Part shown: one piece after another, positions 1 through 9,201 of the stretch | Layout: each line of letters opens with the position of its first letter | Numbering within the stretch: position 1 is the stretch's first letter | NCBI GenBank assembly: GCA_029861655.1 | Contig: JAOTZA010000002.1 | Coordinates: 1-33,793 of the forward strand | Direction of reading: 5' to 3' | Length of the DNA stretch: 33,793 nt | DNA from: Acidobacteriota bacterium | Lineage (GTDB): Bacteria > Acidobacteriota > Thermoanaerobaculia > Multivoradales > JAHEKO01 | Position numbers and translations under genes: made by a program | Notes under the pieces: model-generated | Seen by the model: the letters and a program-made list of their open reading frames with translations, nothing else | The model's database searches: none | Told to the model about the DNA's origin: nothing

Positions 1-309
1 AGCGATCGCGGTGAGGGCAACGCCCAGGGCAGCAGTCAACCAGCCGATGACGGCCAGCAACCTCCGGTGGTACCGAACGTCAAGGGCGAGGTAGATCGTC
101 AGGACCCCGAACAGCGCGTAGACCGCTGACAGGGAACGCGTGAGGTACTGGATCAAGGGTGTGTTCTCGAGCGGTCCGAGCCCCAACCAGTCATTGCCGA
201 TCTGCATCCAGGTGAACGGCATGACCATCGGCACGACGGCCAAGGTGGCCGTCACGCCGAGGAAAAGGAGAAGCCGTTTCAGAACTTTTTCGGCTAGCTC
301 GGGTCGCAT
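1..309 (-). CDS. Partial small integral membrane protein, function unknown
   Basis: An open frame of 103 codons reads from an ATG at 309 off the left edge without a stop. The N-terminus MRPELAEKVLKRL leads into a hydrophobic helix (about residues 12-30). A loop with Trp and Gly follows (WMQIGNDWLGLGPLEN), then two more hydrophobic segments around residues 58-75 and 83-103. It is predicted to be a multi-pass inner-membrane protein. No catalytic motif is visible and I do not recognise a named family. No clear Shine-Dalgarno sequence precedes the ATG. It is transcribed away from the DUF2235 remnant. Confidence 0.6.
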   Translation of the reverse strand, partial: MRPELAEKVLKRLLLFLGVTATLAVVPMVMPFTWMQIGNDWLGLGPLENTPLIQYLTRSLSAVYALFGVLTIYLALDVRYHRRLLAVIGWLTAALGVALTAIA

Positions 310-404
310 GGCGGAAGAATAGCGTGGTGGCCGGGTGATATTGTGGCGAAGATTAAGAAAAACAAGGGTTGACGGTAGCGGCTGACGCCTCCTAGCCTGA
401 AACT

Positions 405-790
405 ATGTCCGAGATCCTGAAAAACATCGTTCTCTGCTCCGATGGTACGGGTCAGGCGGGAACCAAGGCCCGGGGCTCGAATGTCTGGCGGCTGGGGATG
501 GCCGTGGATCGACACGATCACGAAAGAGACGGGGAACTCCGCCGGCAGATCGTCTTCTACGACCAAGGCGTCGGAACCTCGGCCTTGAGTGTAAAGAAGA
601 CCCTGGGGAGTGCCTTCGGATATGGGCTGGCGGAGAGCATGTGCCATCTCTACATCCATCTCGCCAGGACGGCATCGCCCTCTTGAAGGCAAGCAAGAAT
701 CGAGTTCGCAAGATGAGGAACCAGGGTATGGATATCTGGCGCCGGGTCTTCGATCGGAATGACTCGCTCGACGGGCTGCGGGGCTCGTAA
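405..790 (+). pseudogene. DUF2235 (alpha/beta-hydrolase-like, Tle1-type) remnant, internally deleted and frameshifted
   Basis: The first 93 codons carry the N-terminal hallmarks of DUF2235 proteins: KNIVLCSDGTG (residues 6-16), SNVWRL, and QIVFYDQGVGT. Members of this family are usually well over 250 residues and have a GxSRGA nucleophile elbow, which is absent here. The frame stops at 684-686. The -1 frame continues from about 668 as DGIALLKASKN and ends at a TAA at 788-790, giving a basic tail that may be the remains of the C-terminus. The gene therefore seems to have lost its catalytic core and also shifted frame. The family includes type VI secretion phospholipase effectors, but no T6SS gene lies nearby, and the remnant should be inactive. 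Confidence 0.65.
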
Positions 791-807
791 ACGGTAGCCT
801 CCGGCGG

Positions 808-1584
808 ATGGTCATTGCTTTCACTCGAGAGGTTAGCTCCAGTATCGGCCGGTGCGAGCTGACCCACCTCGAGCGCCAGCCGATCGACTTGGGGAAGGCG
901 CGCGACCAGCATAGAGACTACGAACGGTTTCTTTGGGACGCGGGCTGTACGGTCCGGAGACTTAAGGAAGAGGCCGAAATGCCCGATGCGGTGTTTGTGG
1001 AGGACATCGCCGTTGTTCTGGACGAGGTGGCGATCATCACCCGGCCCGGGACTCGTTCACGCCGCCGCGAGAGGCTGTCGATCACCCAGGCGCTCGAACC
1101 GTTTCGTCGCTTGGCTCGTATCCGAGCGCCGGGCACTCTGGACGGGGGTGACGTCCTCCGGATCGGCCGGACACTCTATGTTGGGCAATCGATACGCAGC
1201 AACGAAGAGGGCCGGCGTCAGTTGCGAGCGGTTGTCTCGGGCTATGGATACTCGGTGCGTCGTGTCGCGGTCGTCGATTGTCTGCACCTCAAATCCGCGG
1301 TGACCGTGGTCGCCGAGGACAACCTGCTGTTCAACCCCGGCTGGGTGGATGCGAACGCGTTCCAAGGCGTACAAGCCATTGCGGTGGATCCAGAAGAGCC
1401 CGCCGCGGCGAACGCCTTGCTGGTCGCGGGCCGGGTGGTCCTGCCGGCGCAGCACCCGAGGACGATCGAGCGACTGAGCCGGTCCGGTTTCGATGTCAGG
1501 CCGGTGGATGTCTCCGAGCTGACCAAGGCGGAAGGAGGCGTGACCTGCTGCTCTCTGGTCTTCGACGAGAAAGTGGCGATTTGA
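808..1584 (+). CDS. ddaH: N(G),N(G)-dimethylarginine dimethylaminohydrolase (DDAH)
   Basis: The 258-residue product has the length and motif order of bacterial DDAH, a pentein-fold amidinotransferase-type hydrolase that converts methylated arginines to citrulline and (di)methylamine. Visible motifs are the substrate-binding PDAVFVED (E65, D66), GTLDGGDVL (residues 109-117), CLHLKSAV with the catalytic His (H160), and EGGVTCCSLV with the nucleophilic Cys (C247; a vicinal C248 follows, as in mammalian DDAH). All active-site residues are present, so it looks functional. It should be cytosolic, as there is no signal peptide. It starts 18 bp after the DUF2235 remnant and ends 2 bp from the convergent VWFA gene. 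Arginine deiminase and related penteins are alternatives, but the TCCS motif and length favour DDAH. Confidence 0.88.
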   Translation: MVIAFTREVSSSIGRCELTHLERQPIDLGKARDQHRDYERFLWDAGCTVRRLKEEAEMPDAVFVEDIAVVLDEVAIITRPGTRSRRRERLSITQALEPFRRLARIRAPGTLDGGDVLRIGRTLYVGQSIRSNEEGRRQLRAVVSGYGYSVRRVAVVDCLHLKSAVTVVAEDNLLFNPGWVDANAFQGVQAIAVDPEEPAAANALLVAGRVVLPAQHPRTIERLSRSGFDVRPVDVSELTKAEGGVTCCSLVFDEKVAI

Positions 1585-1586
1585 GC

Positions 1587-3293
1587 CTACTCTTCGCCCA
1601 GGAGCAACTCTTGATGGACGATCGAGTCGATCCCCGATAATTCGTCCCACACCCCGACCGCGATTCTCGCCGGCCCGCCCCGGGCCACCAAGGTCATCAG
1701 GTGTCCGATCTCCTTGTCGAGCGCCTCCTCGAGCCGGGCTGCGGGCACCTTGATCGGGTAGGGGCTCTGCTGAACGTCCGAGACTGCGCCGTCTTGGTCC
1801 TTCACCGCGACATAGAGCCGCAACCGACCGCTGTATGACGGGCCGTTGGGCACCAGAGTAACTTTTGAAAAAGGCACCCGCACCAAAACCGGTAGGCGGA
1901 ACTTGTTGCGGCCGCTTTTCTCCCAGCTCCCAAAGTCCACCTGGATCTCCAGCGGGTTCTTGTCCACATCGAGGAGCAACGAAGAAAGCGTTCGATCGGC
2001 CATCAGCTCCGCGGCCGTCTTGGCGACATAGCCCGAGCGATGCCGCACCACCAGTCCGGGTGGCTTCACCCGCACCTCGATCCGCCGGTAGCGGTTGGAA
2101 TCGATGTCCGCCGGGCTGTATCCCAGTGAGTAGAAACTGTCGAAGTCGTCGGCCAGTCGGTCCAAGACCTTGTCGAAGTTGAAGGTCCCCAGAATCGCTG
2201 TTCCTCCCGTGGCCTCGGCGAGTTCGCTCAGCGGCTCCTGGAGATTGGCCTTGCGCATGTGAGCAAACGCCGTCGGTCCGGCGTTGCCGACAATGGCGGC
2301 GCCGCCGGTCGCCGCCGAGAGCCCCATCGTGGTCGGTCCGCTGGCGTCCAGGGTGTAGAAGGTCACCTGGTGAGCGTTGGCCTCGCGCACGATCTCCTCG
2401 AAGAGACTCGTCTGGTCTTCACCCAGGGCATCGCTCGAGGCGTGGAGACCGGCGGTGCGCAGCTGGCGGCTATCGAAGATCTCCTGAATCTGGGCGTAGA
2501 GGCCTTCACCAGGTCGCTGTGGCAACCCCTCGCTGACATACATCAGGGACTTGCGTCCGGGAAGACCGGAAAGCGAGCGCACGGTATCCCGCAGCAACCC
2601 GGTCGACCGTCTGAGCTCGCTCTGCGCCGACTCCACATAGCTGCGAAGGTGTTGGTAAGCGTCCCGAGGGTCGTCGTTCAAGGTCATCGACTTGATGGTG
2701 CGCAAGAGAGCCGCCTCATCGACCTGCCGGTGGGTTGCCGCCTTACGCATCTTGTTCAACGAGCTCGCCACCGTCACCCAGTCGCCGGTGAACGGTTGGA
2801 TCGCTTCGGCGCCGAGGAAGGCGCCGACCAGCATCACGCGGTCTCCGTTCCCCATAAAGCCTTGGAGAAATCCCTCGATGTTGCGGATCGCACGGTTTCG
2901 GCTTGACGGTCGCAAGTTGAAATGATCGATATAGACCACCAGGCTGATCGGGTGCTGGACTCCCGGTGGAGTCTCGGCGGGCGAGCTCTGCTTGTCGGTG
3001 GTCCGGCCGGGCTCGGGGCTGCTTTCGACTCGCCGGTCCCGATCGACGGCAAAGAAGTTGGTGAGCTCGACCGGCCGGCCGTCTTCCAGGACCTCGAAAT
3101 CGCCCCTCGTCAACCCGGTGACACGGCTGCCTTTCTTGTCGAAAACAAAGGCCTCGATGTTGACCACCTGGACATCCACCCGATCCACAAAAAGGGACGA
3201 TGGCGGTTCTTGCGCCGCCAACGGCGCAAGACCGAGACCCAGCAACAGCAAAGAAGGCGCTGAGCTCGTGAACCCGTTATGTCCGAAGATCAT
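1587..3293 (-). CDS. VWFA-related secreted protein (acidobacterial type)
   Basis: The 568-residue product begins with a signal peptide (hydrophobic core around residues 13-26, ending LAAQ). Residues 40-83 (VDVQVVNIEAFVFD ... DFEVLEDG) are the characteristic leading segment of VWFA-related proteins, followed by a von Willebrand A-like domain from about residue 116 (ISLVVYIDHFNL). The metal-site motif is degenerate (DHFNL, not DxSxS). The C-terminal third is beta-rich. These proteins are exported and have no settled function; adhesion or protein-protein interaction is usually assumed. The frame can be extended to a TTG at 3344, but that adds 17 polar residues before the signal peptide, so I chose the ATG at 3293. 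No strong ribosome site is visible for either start. It diverges from the thioredoxin-like gene across 175 bp in which I see no convincing promoter. Confidence 0.8.
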   Translation of the reverse strand: MIFGHNGFTSSAPSLLLLGLGLAPLAAQEPPSSLFVDRVDVQVVNIEAFVFDKKGSRVTGLTRGDFEVLEDGRPVELTNFFAVDRDRRVESSPEPGRTTDKQSSPAETPPGVQHPISLVVYIDHFNLRPSSRNRAIRNIEGFLQGFMGNGDRVMLVGAFLGAEAIQPFTGDWVTVASSLNKMRKAATHRQVDEAALLRTIKSMTLNDDPRDAYQHLRSYVESAQSELRRSTGLLRDTVRSLSGLPGRKSLMYVSEGLPQRPGEGLYAQIQEIFDSRQLRTAGLHASSDALGEDQTSLFEEIVREANAHQVTFYTLDASGPTTMGLSAATGGAAIVGNAGPTAFAHMRKANLQEPLSELAEATGGTAILGTFNFDKVLDRLADDFDSFYSLGYSPADIDSNRYRRIEVRVKPPGLVVRHRSGYVAKTAAELMADRTLSSLLLDVDKNPLEIQVDFGSWEKSGRNKFRLPVLVRVPFSKVTLVPNGPSYSGRLRLYVAVKDQDGAVSDVQQSPYPIKVPAARLEEALDKEIGHLMTLVARGGPARIAVGVWDELSGIDSIVHQELLLGEE

Positions 3294-3468
3294 GGTGTGT
3301 TCGAAGAATGGGATGCAGTTCTCTTGCCGGGCCGCAACCGACAACCGAGATACTAAGGTCTCAGGACACTACGCGTCTTTGACCTGGGTGGATCGGCCAC
3401 ATTTCGGTTGGGGCGGCGGCGACGCTCAGATTGCCGCTTGTGGGCGAGAAACGGGTAGTCTCGGCGGC

Positions 3469-5115
3469 ATGACTCGAACGACACACCACCTGAGCCTCGA
3501 TTCTCTCCGGTGGGTAGGGCTTCTGAGCCTCTCGTGCATCCTGATGATCGCTTGCGGCAGGACCGCCCCCGAGGGCGACACCGTGAGTGAACGCACCGCC
3601 GCCGCCACCGAAGTGGCGTGGTTCGAAGGCACTCCGGACGAGGCGTTTGCCTACGCCAAAGCCAAGGGTAAGCCGCTTTTTCTTTACTGGGGTGCCGAGT
3701 GGTGTCCGCCGTGCCACTACTTGAAGGACAAGATCTTCCATCGGCCGGAATTTGTGGGGCGCTCACGAGAATTCGTGGCGGTCTATCTCGACGGTGATGA
3801 CGCGAGCGCCCAAATTCTGGGCGAGCAGCTGGATGTTCAGGGCTACCCGACGGTGATGGTCTATAGCGCCGAGGGTGAGGAGCTGCTGCGCATGCCGAGC
3901 GATGTGCCGGTTTCGCGCTATGCCGCCATCATGGATCGGGCTCTGCGTCTCGATCGGCCGGTGAAGGAGATCCTGGACGCGGTGCTTGCGGTCGGCCCAG
4001 CGCGGGCCGACGAGGCCGATCTGGATGTGTTGGCCTACTACTCCTGGGGTCAGGACAGTCAGATCGATCTGGCCGAAGAGGAGCGTCTGGAGACTTTTCG
4101 CCGTCTGTGGGAGGAGACACCGGGCGGACAGGTGGGCGTACGGGCTCGGTTTCTGGGTCTCTATGTCGGTGAGGCGGCAAGCCGCGCTCGCGATGCGGGC
4201 GAGGGGGATGAACCGTTGCTCGGGGAGGCGGAGCGCGTGCGACTCACTGAGGCGATGCTGGCTCTCCTCGCCGACCCTGCACTGTGCCGGGCGAATGTCT
4301 TCGATGTCACCTACGGAGCCGAAGGCGCAATCGGACTGCTGCAGCCCGAGCGCGGTACCGGGAGAACAGAGCTGATCGAAGCGTGGCGTACCGCGGCAGT
4401 GCGCTTCGAGAGCGACCAGGAGCTCTCCACCGACGATCGTCTGACCGCACTGGCCGCGAGTATCGATCTCGCTCGGCTCGAGACCGAAACCGAAGCCGAC
4501 ATTGAGGAGGCGCCGCTGCCGCCGTCGCTGGTGGAGCGAGCGCGAAAGCATGTGGAATGGGCCGTCGGATCGGTGAGCGGCGGCAGCGAACTGCAGACGG
4601 TGCTCAACACTGCGGCTTTTCTGCTCGACGAGGTCGGGCTTGCCCAGGAGGCTCAGGATCTTCTGGTGGACAAGCTCGACGAAGCGGAGGCACCGTACTA
4701 CTTCATGTCCTGGCTGGCGCGCCTCAAGAAAGACGGTGGCGAGACCGAGGAGGCGCTGACCCTCTATCGACAGGCTTGGGAGTCGGCCGGTGGGCGCTAC
4801 ACTCGCTTTCGCTGGGGTTCGACCTATCTGCGGCGGTTGATGGACTTGGCGCCCGAGCGCGCCGAGGTGATCGAGACCGACTCGCTCATTATCCTCGACG
4901 AGCTGCTGACTCACGATGATGCCTTTGCCCTCGGCAACGGCTTGCGTCTCGGTCAATTAGAGGAGGCTTATCGTGAGTGGAACGAGGACTCCACCCACGA
5001 TGGAACCGTCGGCCGCATCCGCGACCGCGTGCGCTCGGCCTGTGAGCGATACCCGACGGAGGGCGAGGACTCGCAGCGGGATCGCTGCCTGGGCTTTCTG
5101 GAGGAGGAAGCCTGA
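3469..5115 (+). CDS. Thioredoxin-fold lipoprotein with helical repeat C-terminus
   Basis: The start is the ATG at 3469; the frame is open further upstream, but that part overlaps the divergent gene and looks non-coding. The N-terminus has a lipoprotein signal peptide with the likely lipidated Cys at residue 29 (LMIAC). A thioredoxin-like domain (about residues 48-160) contains the redox motif WCPPC (C79, C82), the flanking FLYWGAEW strand and the GYPTVMVY segment with the cis-Pro. From about 165 to 548 the protein is acidic, Leu/Ala/Glu-rich and predicted helical, resembling degenerate TPR repeats. It probably acts at the periplasmic face in thiol-disulfide exchange, either reducing or isomerising client proteins or serving in cytochrome maturation. 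The partner is not evident from context. It ends 15 bp from the convergent acyl-CoA ligase gene. Confidence 0.82.
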   Translation: MTRTTHHLSLDSLRWVGLLSLSCILMIACGRTAPEGDTVSERTAAATEVAWFEGTPDEAFAYAKAKGKPLFLYWGAEWCPPCHYLKDKIFHRPEFVGRSREFVAVYLDGDDASAQILGEQLDVQGYPTVMVYSAEGEELLRMPSDVPVSRYAAIMDRALRLDRPVKEILDAVLAVGPARADEADLDVLAYYSWGQDSQIDLAEEERLETFRRLWEETPGGQVGVRARFLGLYVGEAASRARDAGEGDEPLLGEAERVRLTEAMLALLADPALCRANVFDVTYGAEGAIGLLQPERGTGRTELIEAWRTAAVRFESDQELSTDDRLTALAASIDLARLETETEADIEEAPLPPSLVERARKHVEWAVGSVSGGSELQTVLNTAAFLLDEVGLAQEAQDLLVDKLDEAEAPYYFMSWLARLKKDGGETEEALTLYRQAWESAGGRYTRFRWGSTYLRRLMDLAPERAEVIETDSLIILDELLTHDDAFALGNGLRLGQLEEAYREWNEDSTHDGTVGRIRDRVRSACERYPTEGEDSQRDRCLGFLEEEA

Positions 5116-5130
5116 CGTCGTAGGACGCGA

Positions 5131-6656
5131 TCAGCTTTCGACCAGGAGCTTCTTGTCGATCTTGCCGATAGCCGTCTTGGGTAGCTCTTCGAAAATCTCG
5201 ACAGTTTGTGGCAGCTTGTACTTGGCCAGTCGTTCTGCCAGGAAGCTCCTGAACGAGTCCTGAGAGAACTCGATGCCCGCGGCGATGACCAGACAGGCCT
5301 TGCCGACCTCGCCCCACTTTTCGTCGGGCACGCCAACCAGGGCAGCCTCGGCCACGCCCTTGTACGCGAGCATCACCGATTCGACCTCCGCCGGGTACAC
5401 ATTCTCGCCACCCGAGATGAACATGTCTTTGGAGCGGCCCTTGATGGTGTAGAAGCCCTCGTCGTCTTTGACTGCGAGGTCGCCGGTCCAAAGCCAGCCG
5501 TCCCGGATGGCCGCGGCCGTGGCCTCGGGTCGCTTCCAGTAGCCGCTCATGACGTGGGGGCCGCGAATCAGGAGTTCCCCGGCCTCCCCTCGGTTGACCT
5601 CGCCTCCCGCCCCATCGACGATCTTCATGTCGATGTGGAAGATCGGCATTCCGACCGAGGTCGTCTTGTCGCGCACGCGGTCTTTTGGGAGCCAGAAGTT
5701 GTTGCCGGTGGCCTCGGTCAAACCGTAGCCCATCTTGAAATCGACACCGCGACTCCAGAACCTCTGCATGATCGGCAGCGGGCAAGGCGCACCGCCCGAA
5801 ATCACCAGTTCGAGCTTGGAGAAGTCGGCTTGCTCCCAGCGCGGATCGGCCTGAATCATTTGGTACATCGTGGGTACGCCCACGTAGTGGGTGACGCCGC
5901 CCGTCTCGATCAGATCGAAGGTCTCGTCGAGACTGAACTCGCGGCAGAGGATGGTCGTGCCGCCGACGTGGACCAGCGGCACCATAAAGATGTTGGGACC
6001 GCCGACATGGAAGAACGGCAACTGGAGCGCCGCCACGTGACCGCCATGGATACCCCACGAGACAATCGTGTTGACGCTGTTCCAGGTGATGTTGCCGTGG
6101 GTCAGGACAGCGCCCTTGGGTAGACCGGTGGTGCCACCCGTGTAGTAGATGCCCCAAGGATGATCGAGCGAGAGATCGGGAAGGTCCTCGATCCGTTCGG
6201 GCTGCCCGTCACGCTCCGAGAACGAGTGGTCGCCGGGGCGGGTTCGCCGAACGCGATGACTTCACGGATGCTGTCAAGCGAGGGGCGCAGCTCTTCGACC
6301 TGCGAGCACCAGTCCGGGCTGTAGAACAGCACGCGCGGCTCGGCATCGGTTACGATCTCGCGCAGCTCGTGCACCGTCAGGCGCCAATTGAGATTTTGGA
6401 GAATGGCTCCGATCTTGCCAGCGGCCCAAAAGAGATCCACGAACTCCGGGCAGTTGGAGGAATACACGGAGACCAGATCACCCTTCTCGACTCCGAGCGA
6501 TCGCAGGTAGTTGGCGGTTTGGTTGACGCGCGCGTTCCAGGCGGAATAGGTGATCTGTGCCCCTCCGAGTCCCTCTATCAGCCCGACGCGGTCGGGGGTC
6601 AACCCCGCGCGCTTGGCAAGCCAGTCGGTGACGTAAGCGGATTCGTGTGGATTCAT
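5131..6656 (-). pseudogene. AMP-forming acyl-CoA ligase, interrupted by a single frameshift
   Basis: The reading runs from an ATG at 6656, which overlaps the TGA of the upstream KAS III-like gene (ATGA), down to 5131. It codes for about 508 residues of an ANL-superfamily acyl-CoA synthetase. The N-terminal frame carries TYSAWNARVNQTANYL and LLFW-like A-domain segments. The frame breaks around 6229-6250 (a G/C-rich run). The downstream frame continues with the P-loop YYTGGTTGLPKG, then MGYGLTEATGN, LWTGDLAV, the hinge GRSKDMFISGGENVYPAEVE and the catalytic-Lys motif IGKIDKKLL at the C-terminus. Every core motif is present if one base is restored, so this may be a sequencing error and not a true pseudogene. 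As last gene of the operon it would activate a carboxylic acid to its CoA thioester for the thiolase and SDR. Confidence 0.85.
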
Positions 6657-7696
6657 TTCTTTCCCCACTGCACGATGCCGGCACCCCAGACATAGCCGAT
6701 GCCGGCTCCGAGGATCACCATGAGATCGCCGTCCTCCAGCGCGCCGGTACGCTCACCCTCGATCATCGAGAGGATCGCGTCCTGCTCCCCGATGTGACCG
6801 ATGTGGCCGAGATAGACAGACTGGTCCTTTGAGAGACCGAGAAGCTCGAGAATCTGTGCGTGCGCCGAGGGCTTGACCAGGAGCATGTTCAGGTACCCGA
6901 GGTCGTCTCGGTCGTAGGGAGATCCGTCTACCTTATTTCCCGACTTGGCAAGAGCCTGGTCGACGCAGCGCATCCAGTTGTCGATCGAAACGTCCCCGAG
7001 CCGGCTCTTCATCGCCTCCGGCTCGACCAGGTCGAATTTGAATCGACCTGCCGCCACCGCCTCGTCGCTGGGGTGCTCGAGGGTGCCGCTCGCCGGCACG
7101 ACAACGTGGCGACTCATCGAGCCATCGGAGATCAGGTGGGTGCCGAGAACCTGGTTCTCCGGCCAATCGCGCCGCACAATGAGCGCTCCTGCGCCCGCAC
7201 CGATGTTGAACAGGAACGACGTGCGCGGGTTCGAGAAATCGATGAAGTCGGCGACCGTGTAGCCGCCCGCGATCATGACGGTCTCGACCGACGGATCCTC
7301 GCGCATCAGGGCGCGCGCCAGCTTGAGGGCCGCGATCGTGGTGGCACAACGCATGTGGACGTCCATGCCCCAGGCGTTGATCGCGCCGATCTCTGAAGCC
7401 AGGTCGATACCCGCTGTCCACAGGGCGTACTCCTTCCACTCCTCGGTGGTGCAGAGCAGGACATCGATCTCCTTGGCGTCCATACCCGCTGAGTCCAGGC
7501 ACTGTTTCGCCGCTCGCGCGGCCATCTCGTTGGGATGAACGTTGGGGTCGGTGACGTGTTTGCGCTCGATGCCGAGCTTTTCGCGGATCACCCACTCCTC
7601 CATCCCGCTGGCCTGGGCGATGTCGGCGGCCGTCATCACCGTCTCGGGCAGGTACATCCCGGTGGCGACGATCCCCATGGTGGAGGTTTCGGTCAT
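6653..7696 (-). CDS. KAS III-like protein B (3-oxoacyl-ACP synthase III / HMG-CoA synthase superfamily), atypical active site
   Basis: The 347-residue product has the thiolase-superfamily layout of KAS III: the N-terminal MGIVATGMYLPE, the nucleophile motif DVHMRCAT (C117) and the C-terminal ILGAGIGYVWGAGIVQW. FabH uses a Cys-His-Asn triad. Here the region equivalent to the His-containing HQAN motif reads LLVKPSAH (around residues 272-279), and the GNTS motif with the Asn reads GHIGHIGE (297-304). By eye the Asn is lost and the His is displaced or lost. This suggests acyl transfer or a Claisen-type step different from FabH decarboxylative condensation. It overlaps the symporter (ATGA at its start) and the ligase (ATGA at its end), so it is translationally coupled to both. 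It is not a housekeeping fabH, because it sits in a transport and hydrolase operon. Confidence 0.82.
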   Translation of the reverse strand: MTETSTMGIVATGMYLPETVMTAADIAQASGMEEWVIREKLGIERKHVTDPNVHPNEMAARAAKQCLDSAGMDAKEIDVLLCTTEEWKEYALWTAGIDLASEIGAINAWGMDVHMRCATTIAALKLARALMREDPSVETVMIAGGYTVADFIDFSNPRTSFLFNIGAGAGALIVRRDWPENQVLGTHLISDGSMSRHVVVPASGTLEHPSDEAVAAGRFKFDLVEPEAMKSRLGDVSIDNWMRCVDQALAKSGNKVDGSPYDRDDLGYLNMLLVKPSAHAQILELLGLSKDQSVYLGHIGHIGEQDAILSMIEGERTGALEDGDLMVILGAGIGYVWGAGIVQWGKK

Positions 7697-9201
7697 CCGC
7701 TCGCTTGCCGCTTGCGAAAGGCGAGATGAAGGATTCCACCGACGAGAGTCGCGGCCACGATGCCCAGCGCCGTCGAGATTCCGGGGTTCTTCACCGTGAC
7801 GCCGACGTAGTAGGGGAAGTAGTTCTGGCCCGTGTAGTAGAGAGCGAAGTGCACCACGACGGCCGTGACCGCGGCGGCGACGACCGCGACACGGGGCGTG
7901 TCATGAAGAAACGTGCCGAAGAGTACCGGGACGAACGCCGCCGCAAAAAAGGCGTAGACACCCAGCTGGGCGAAGATGATCACGCTCAGGTTGGGTGACA
8001 CCAGCTGCCAGTAGGCCAGACCGAAAGACACGACGGCAAGACCCGTGATGACGACGCGGTTGAGAATAAACAGGTAGTGGTCCGTCAGGGATCGTCCCGT
8101 GACCCAGTCGTGGATGGTGTGAATCAAGTCGTTGGTGATGATGATCGACATCGACTGAATCAGGCCTTCCAGGGTCGACATACCGGCCGAGATGAGACCG
8201 AGAAACACCAGCACGCCGACAAACCAGGGAAACTGGGTCACGAGATAGACCGAGGTCACGCTGTCCGGGGCAATCGCCTGGCCGTTGTGAACCAAATCGG
8301 GGAACTCGAGCCGGGCGTAGAGACCGACGAGCACGACCAGAAAGAAGAGCATCTGAACGATGATTCCCGCGACGAGATAGCGGTTGACGTCCCGCTTCTT
8401 CTTGAGCAGGAGAGACTTGGTGATGATGTGCGGTTGGCACACGATGGCCATTCCCACGACGATGGTGCAGAAGATCACTTCGAAGCCGTCTCGAAAGAGC
8501 GGGCTCGCGGTGTTGAACAGCGTGGCGAGATGGGGGTCGACGGTTCGCAGTCTCTCGACGAAGCCGCCCACGCCTTGCGCGAAATGCTCGTAGCCCGAGC
8601 CCAGCAGGATCACCGCGACCACCAGCATGATCACGCCCTGGATGGTGTTGGTATAGACCATTGAGTTGGCGCCGCCGAACATCATGTAACCAAACGAGAA
8701 GGCGACCAGCGCGGCGAGCACCAGGGTCTCGTTGAGACCCAGCGAAGCCGCAATGACCTTGGTCAGACCGACGAGGATGAGCACGATGAAGGTGACCAGC
8801 AGTAGAGAGAGGATGGCAAAAAACACCGCAAAGCCCTTGCTCTCATACCGCTGTCCGACCCATTGCGAGAGCGTCAGGGCCTTGACCGACTCACCGTACT
8901 TTCGAAAGCCCTTGGTCAGCACGATCAAGGAGGCGAACATCGAGATCGGCAGCACGACGCACAGGCCAAAGACTGCGCTGAGACCGAAATAGGCGACAAG
9001 CCCCGGGTTGATGATGAAGGTCGCGGCACTGGTCGTCGACGCGGCCAGGGCCAGACCCACCGCGATCGGCGAGAAGGCGATGTTGCCTACCGCGTAATCG
9101 GCGACGCTCTTGTTGCGGCGAGCGCCGCGCACGACCAGGACGATAATGGCGGCCATGTAGGCGAGTACGAGCAGCCAGCTGGCGATGATGTTGATTTCCA
9201 T
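7693..9201 (-). CDS. Na+/solute symporter, SSS family
   Basis: The 502-residue product contains about 13 hydrophobic helices and fits the sodium:solute symporter family (PanF/PutP-like, LeuT fold). Helix 1 starts at residue 5. The NPGLVAYFG region and the SAGMSTLEGLIQSMS segment (around residues 345-360) match the family's conserved helix carrying the second Na+ site. The substrate cannot be read from sequence, but relatives move pantothenate, proline, monocarboxylates or sugars. In this operon it is the natural inner-membrane partner of the TonB receptor. Its ATG at 9201 follows directly on the TAG of the alpha/beta hydrolase gene, and its TGA overlaps the ATG of KAS III-like B. Confidence 0.9.
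   Translation of the reverse strand: MEINIIASWLLVLAYMAAIIVLVVRGARRNKSVADYAVGNIAFSPIAVGLALAASTTSAATFIINPGLVAYFGLSAVFGLCVVLPISMFASLIVLTKGFRKYGESVKALTLSQWVGQRYESKGFAVFFAILSLLLVTFIVLILVGLTKVIAASLGLNETLVLAALVAFSFGYMMFGGANSMVYTNTIQGVIMLVVAVILLGSGYEHFAQGVGGFVERLRTVDPHLATLFNTASPLFRDGFEVIFCTIVVGMAIVCQPHIITKSLLLKKKRDVNRYLVAGIIVQMLFFLVVLVGLYARLEFPDLVHNGQAIAPDSVTSVYLVTQFPWFVGVLVFLGLISAGMSTLEGLIQSMSIIITNDLIHTIHDWVTGRSLTDHYLFILNRVVITGLAVVSFGLAYWQLVSPNLSVIIFAQLGVYAFFAAAFVPVLFGTFLHDTPRVAVVAAAVTAVVVHFALYYTGQNYFPYYVGVTVKNPGISTALGIVAATLVGGILHLAFRKRQASG

Noticed and set aside
4889..6157. 422-codon minus-strand frame over the acyl-CoA ligase
   Set aside because: It is an out-of-frame reading; the ligase motifs appear in the other two frames.
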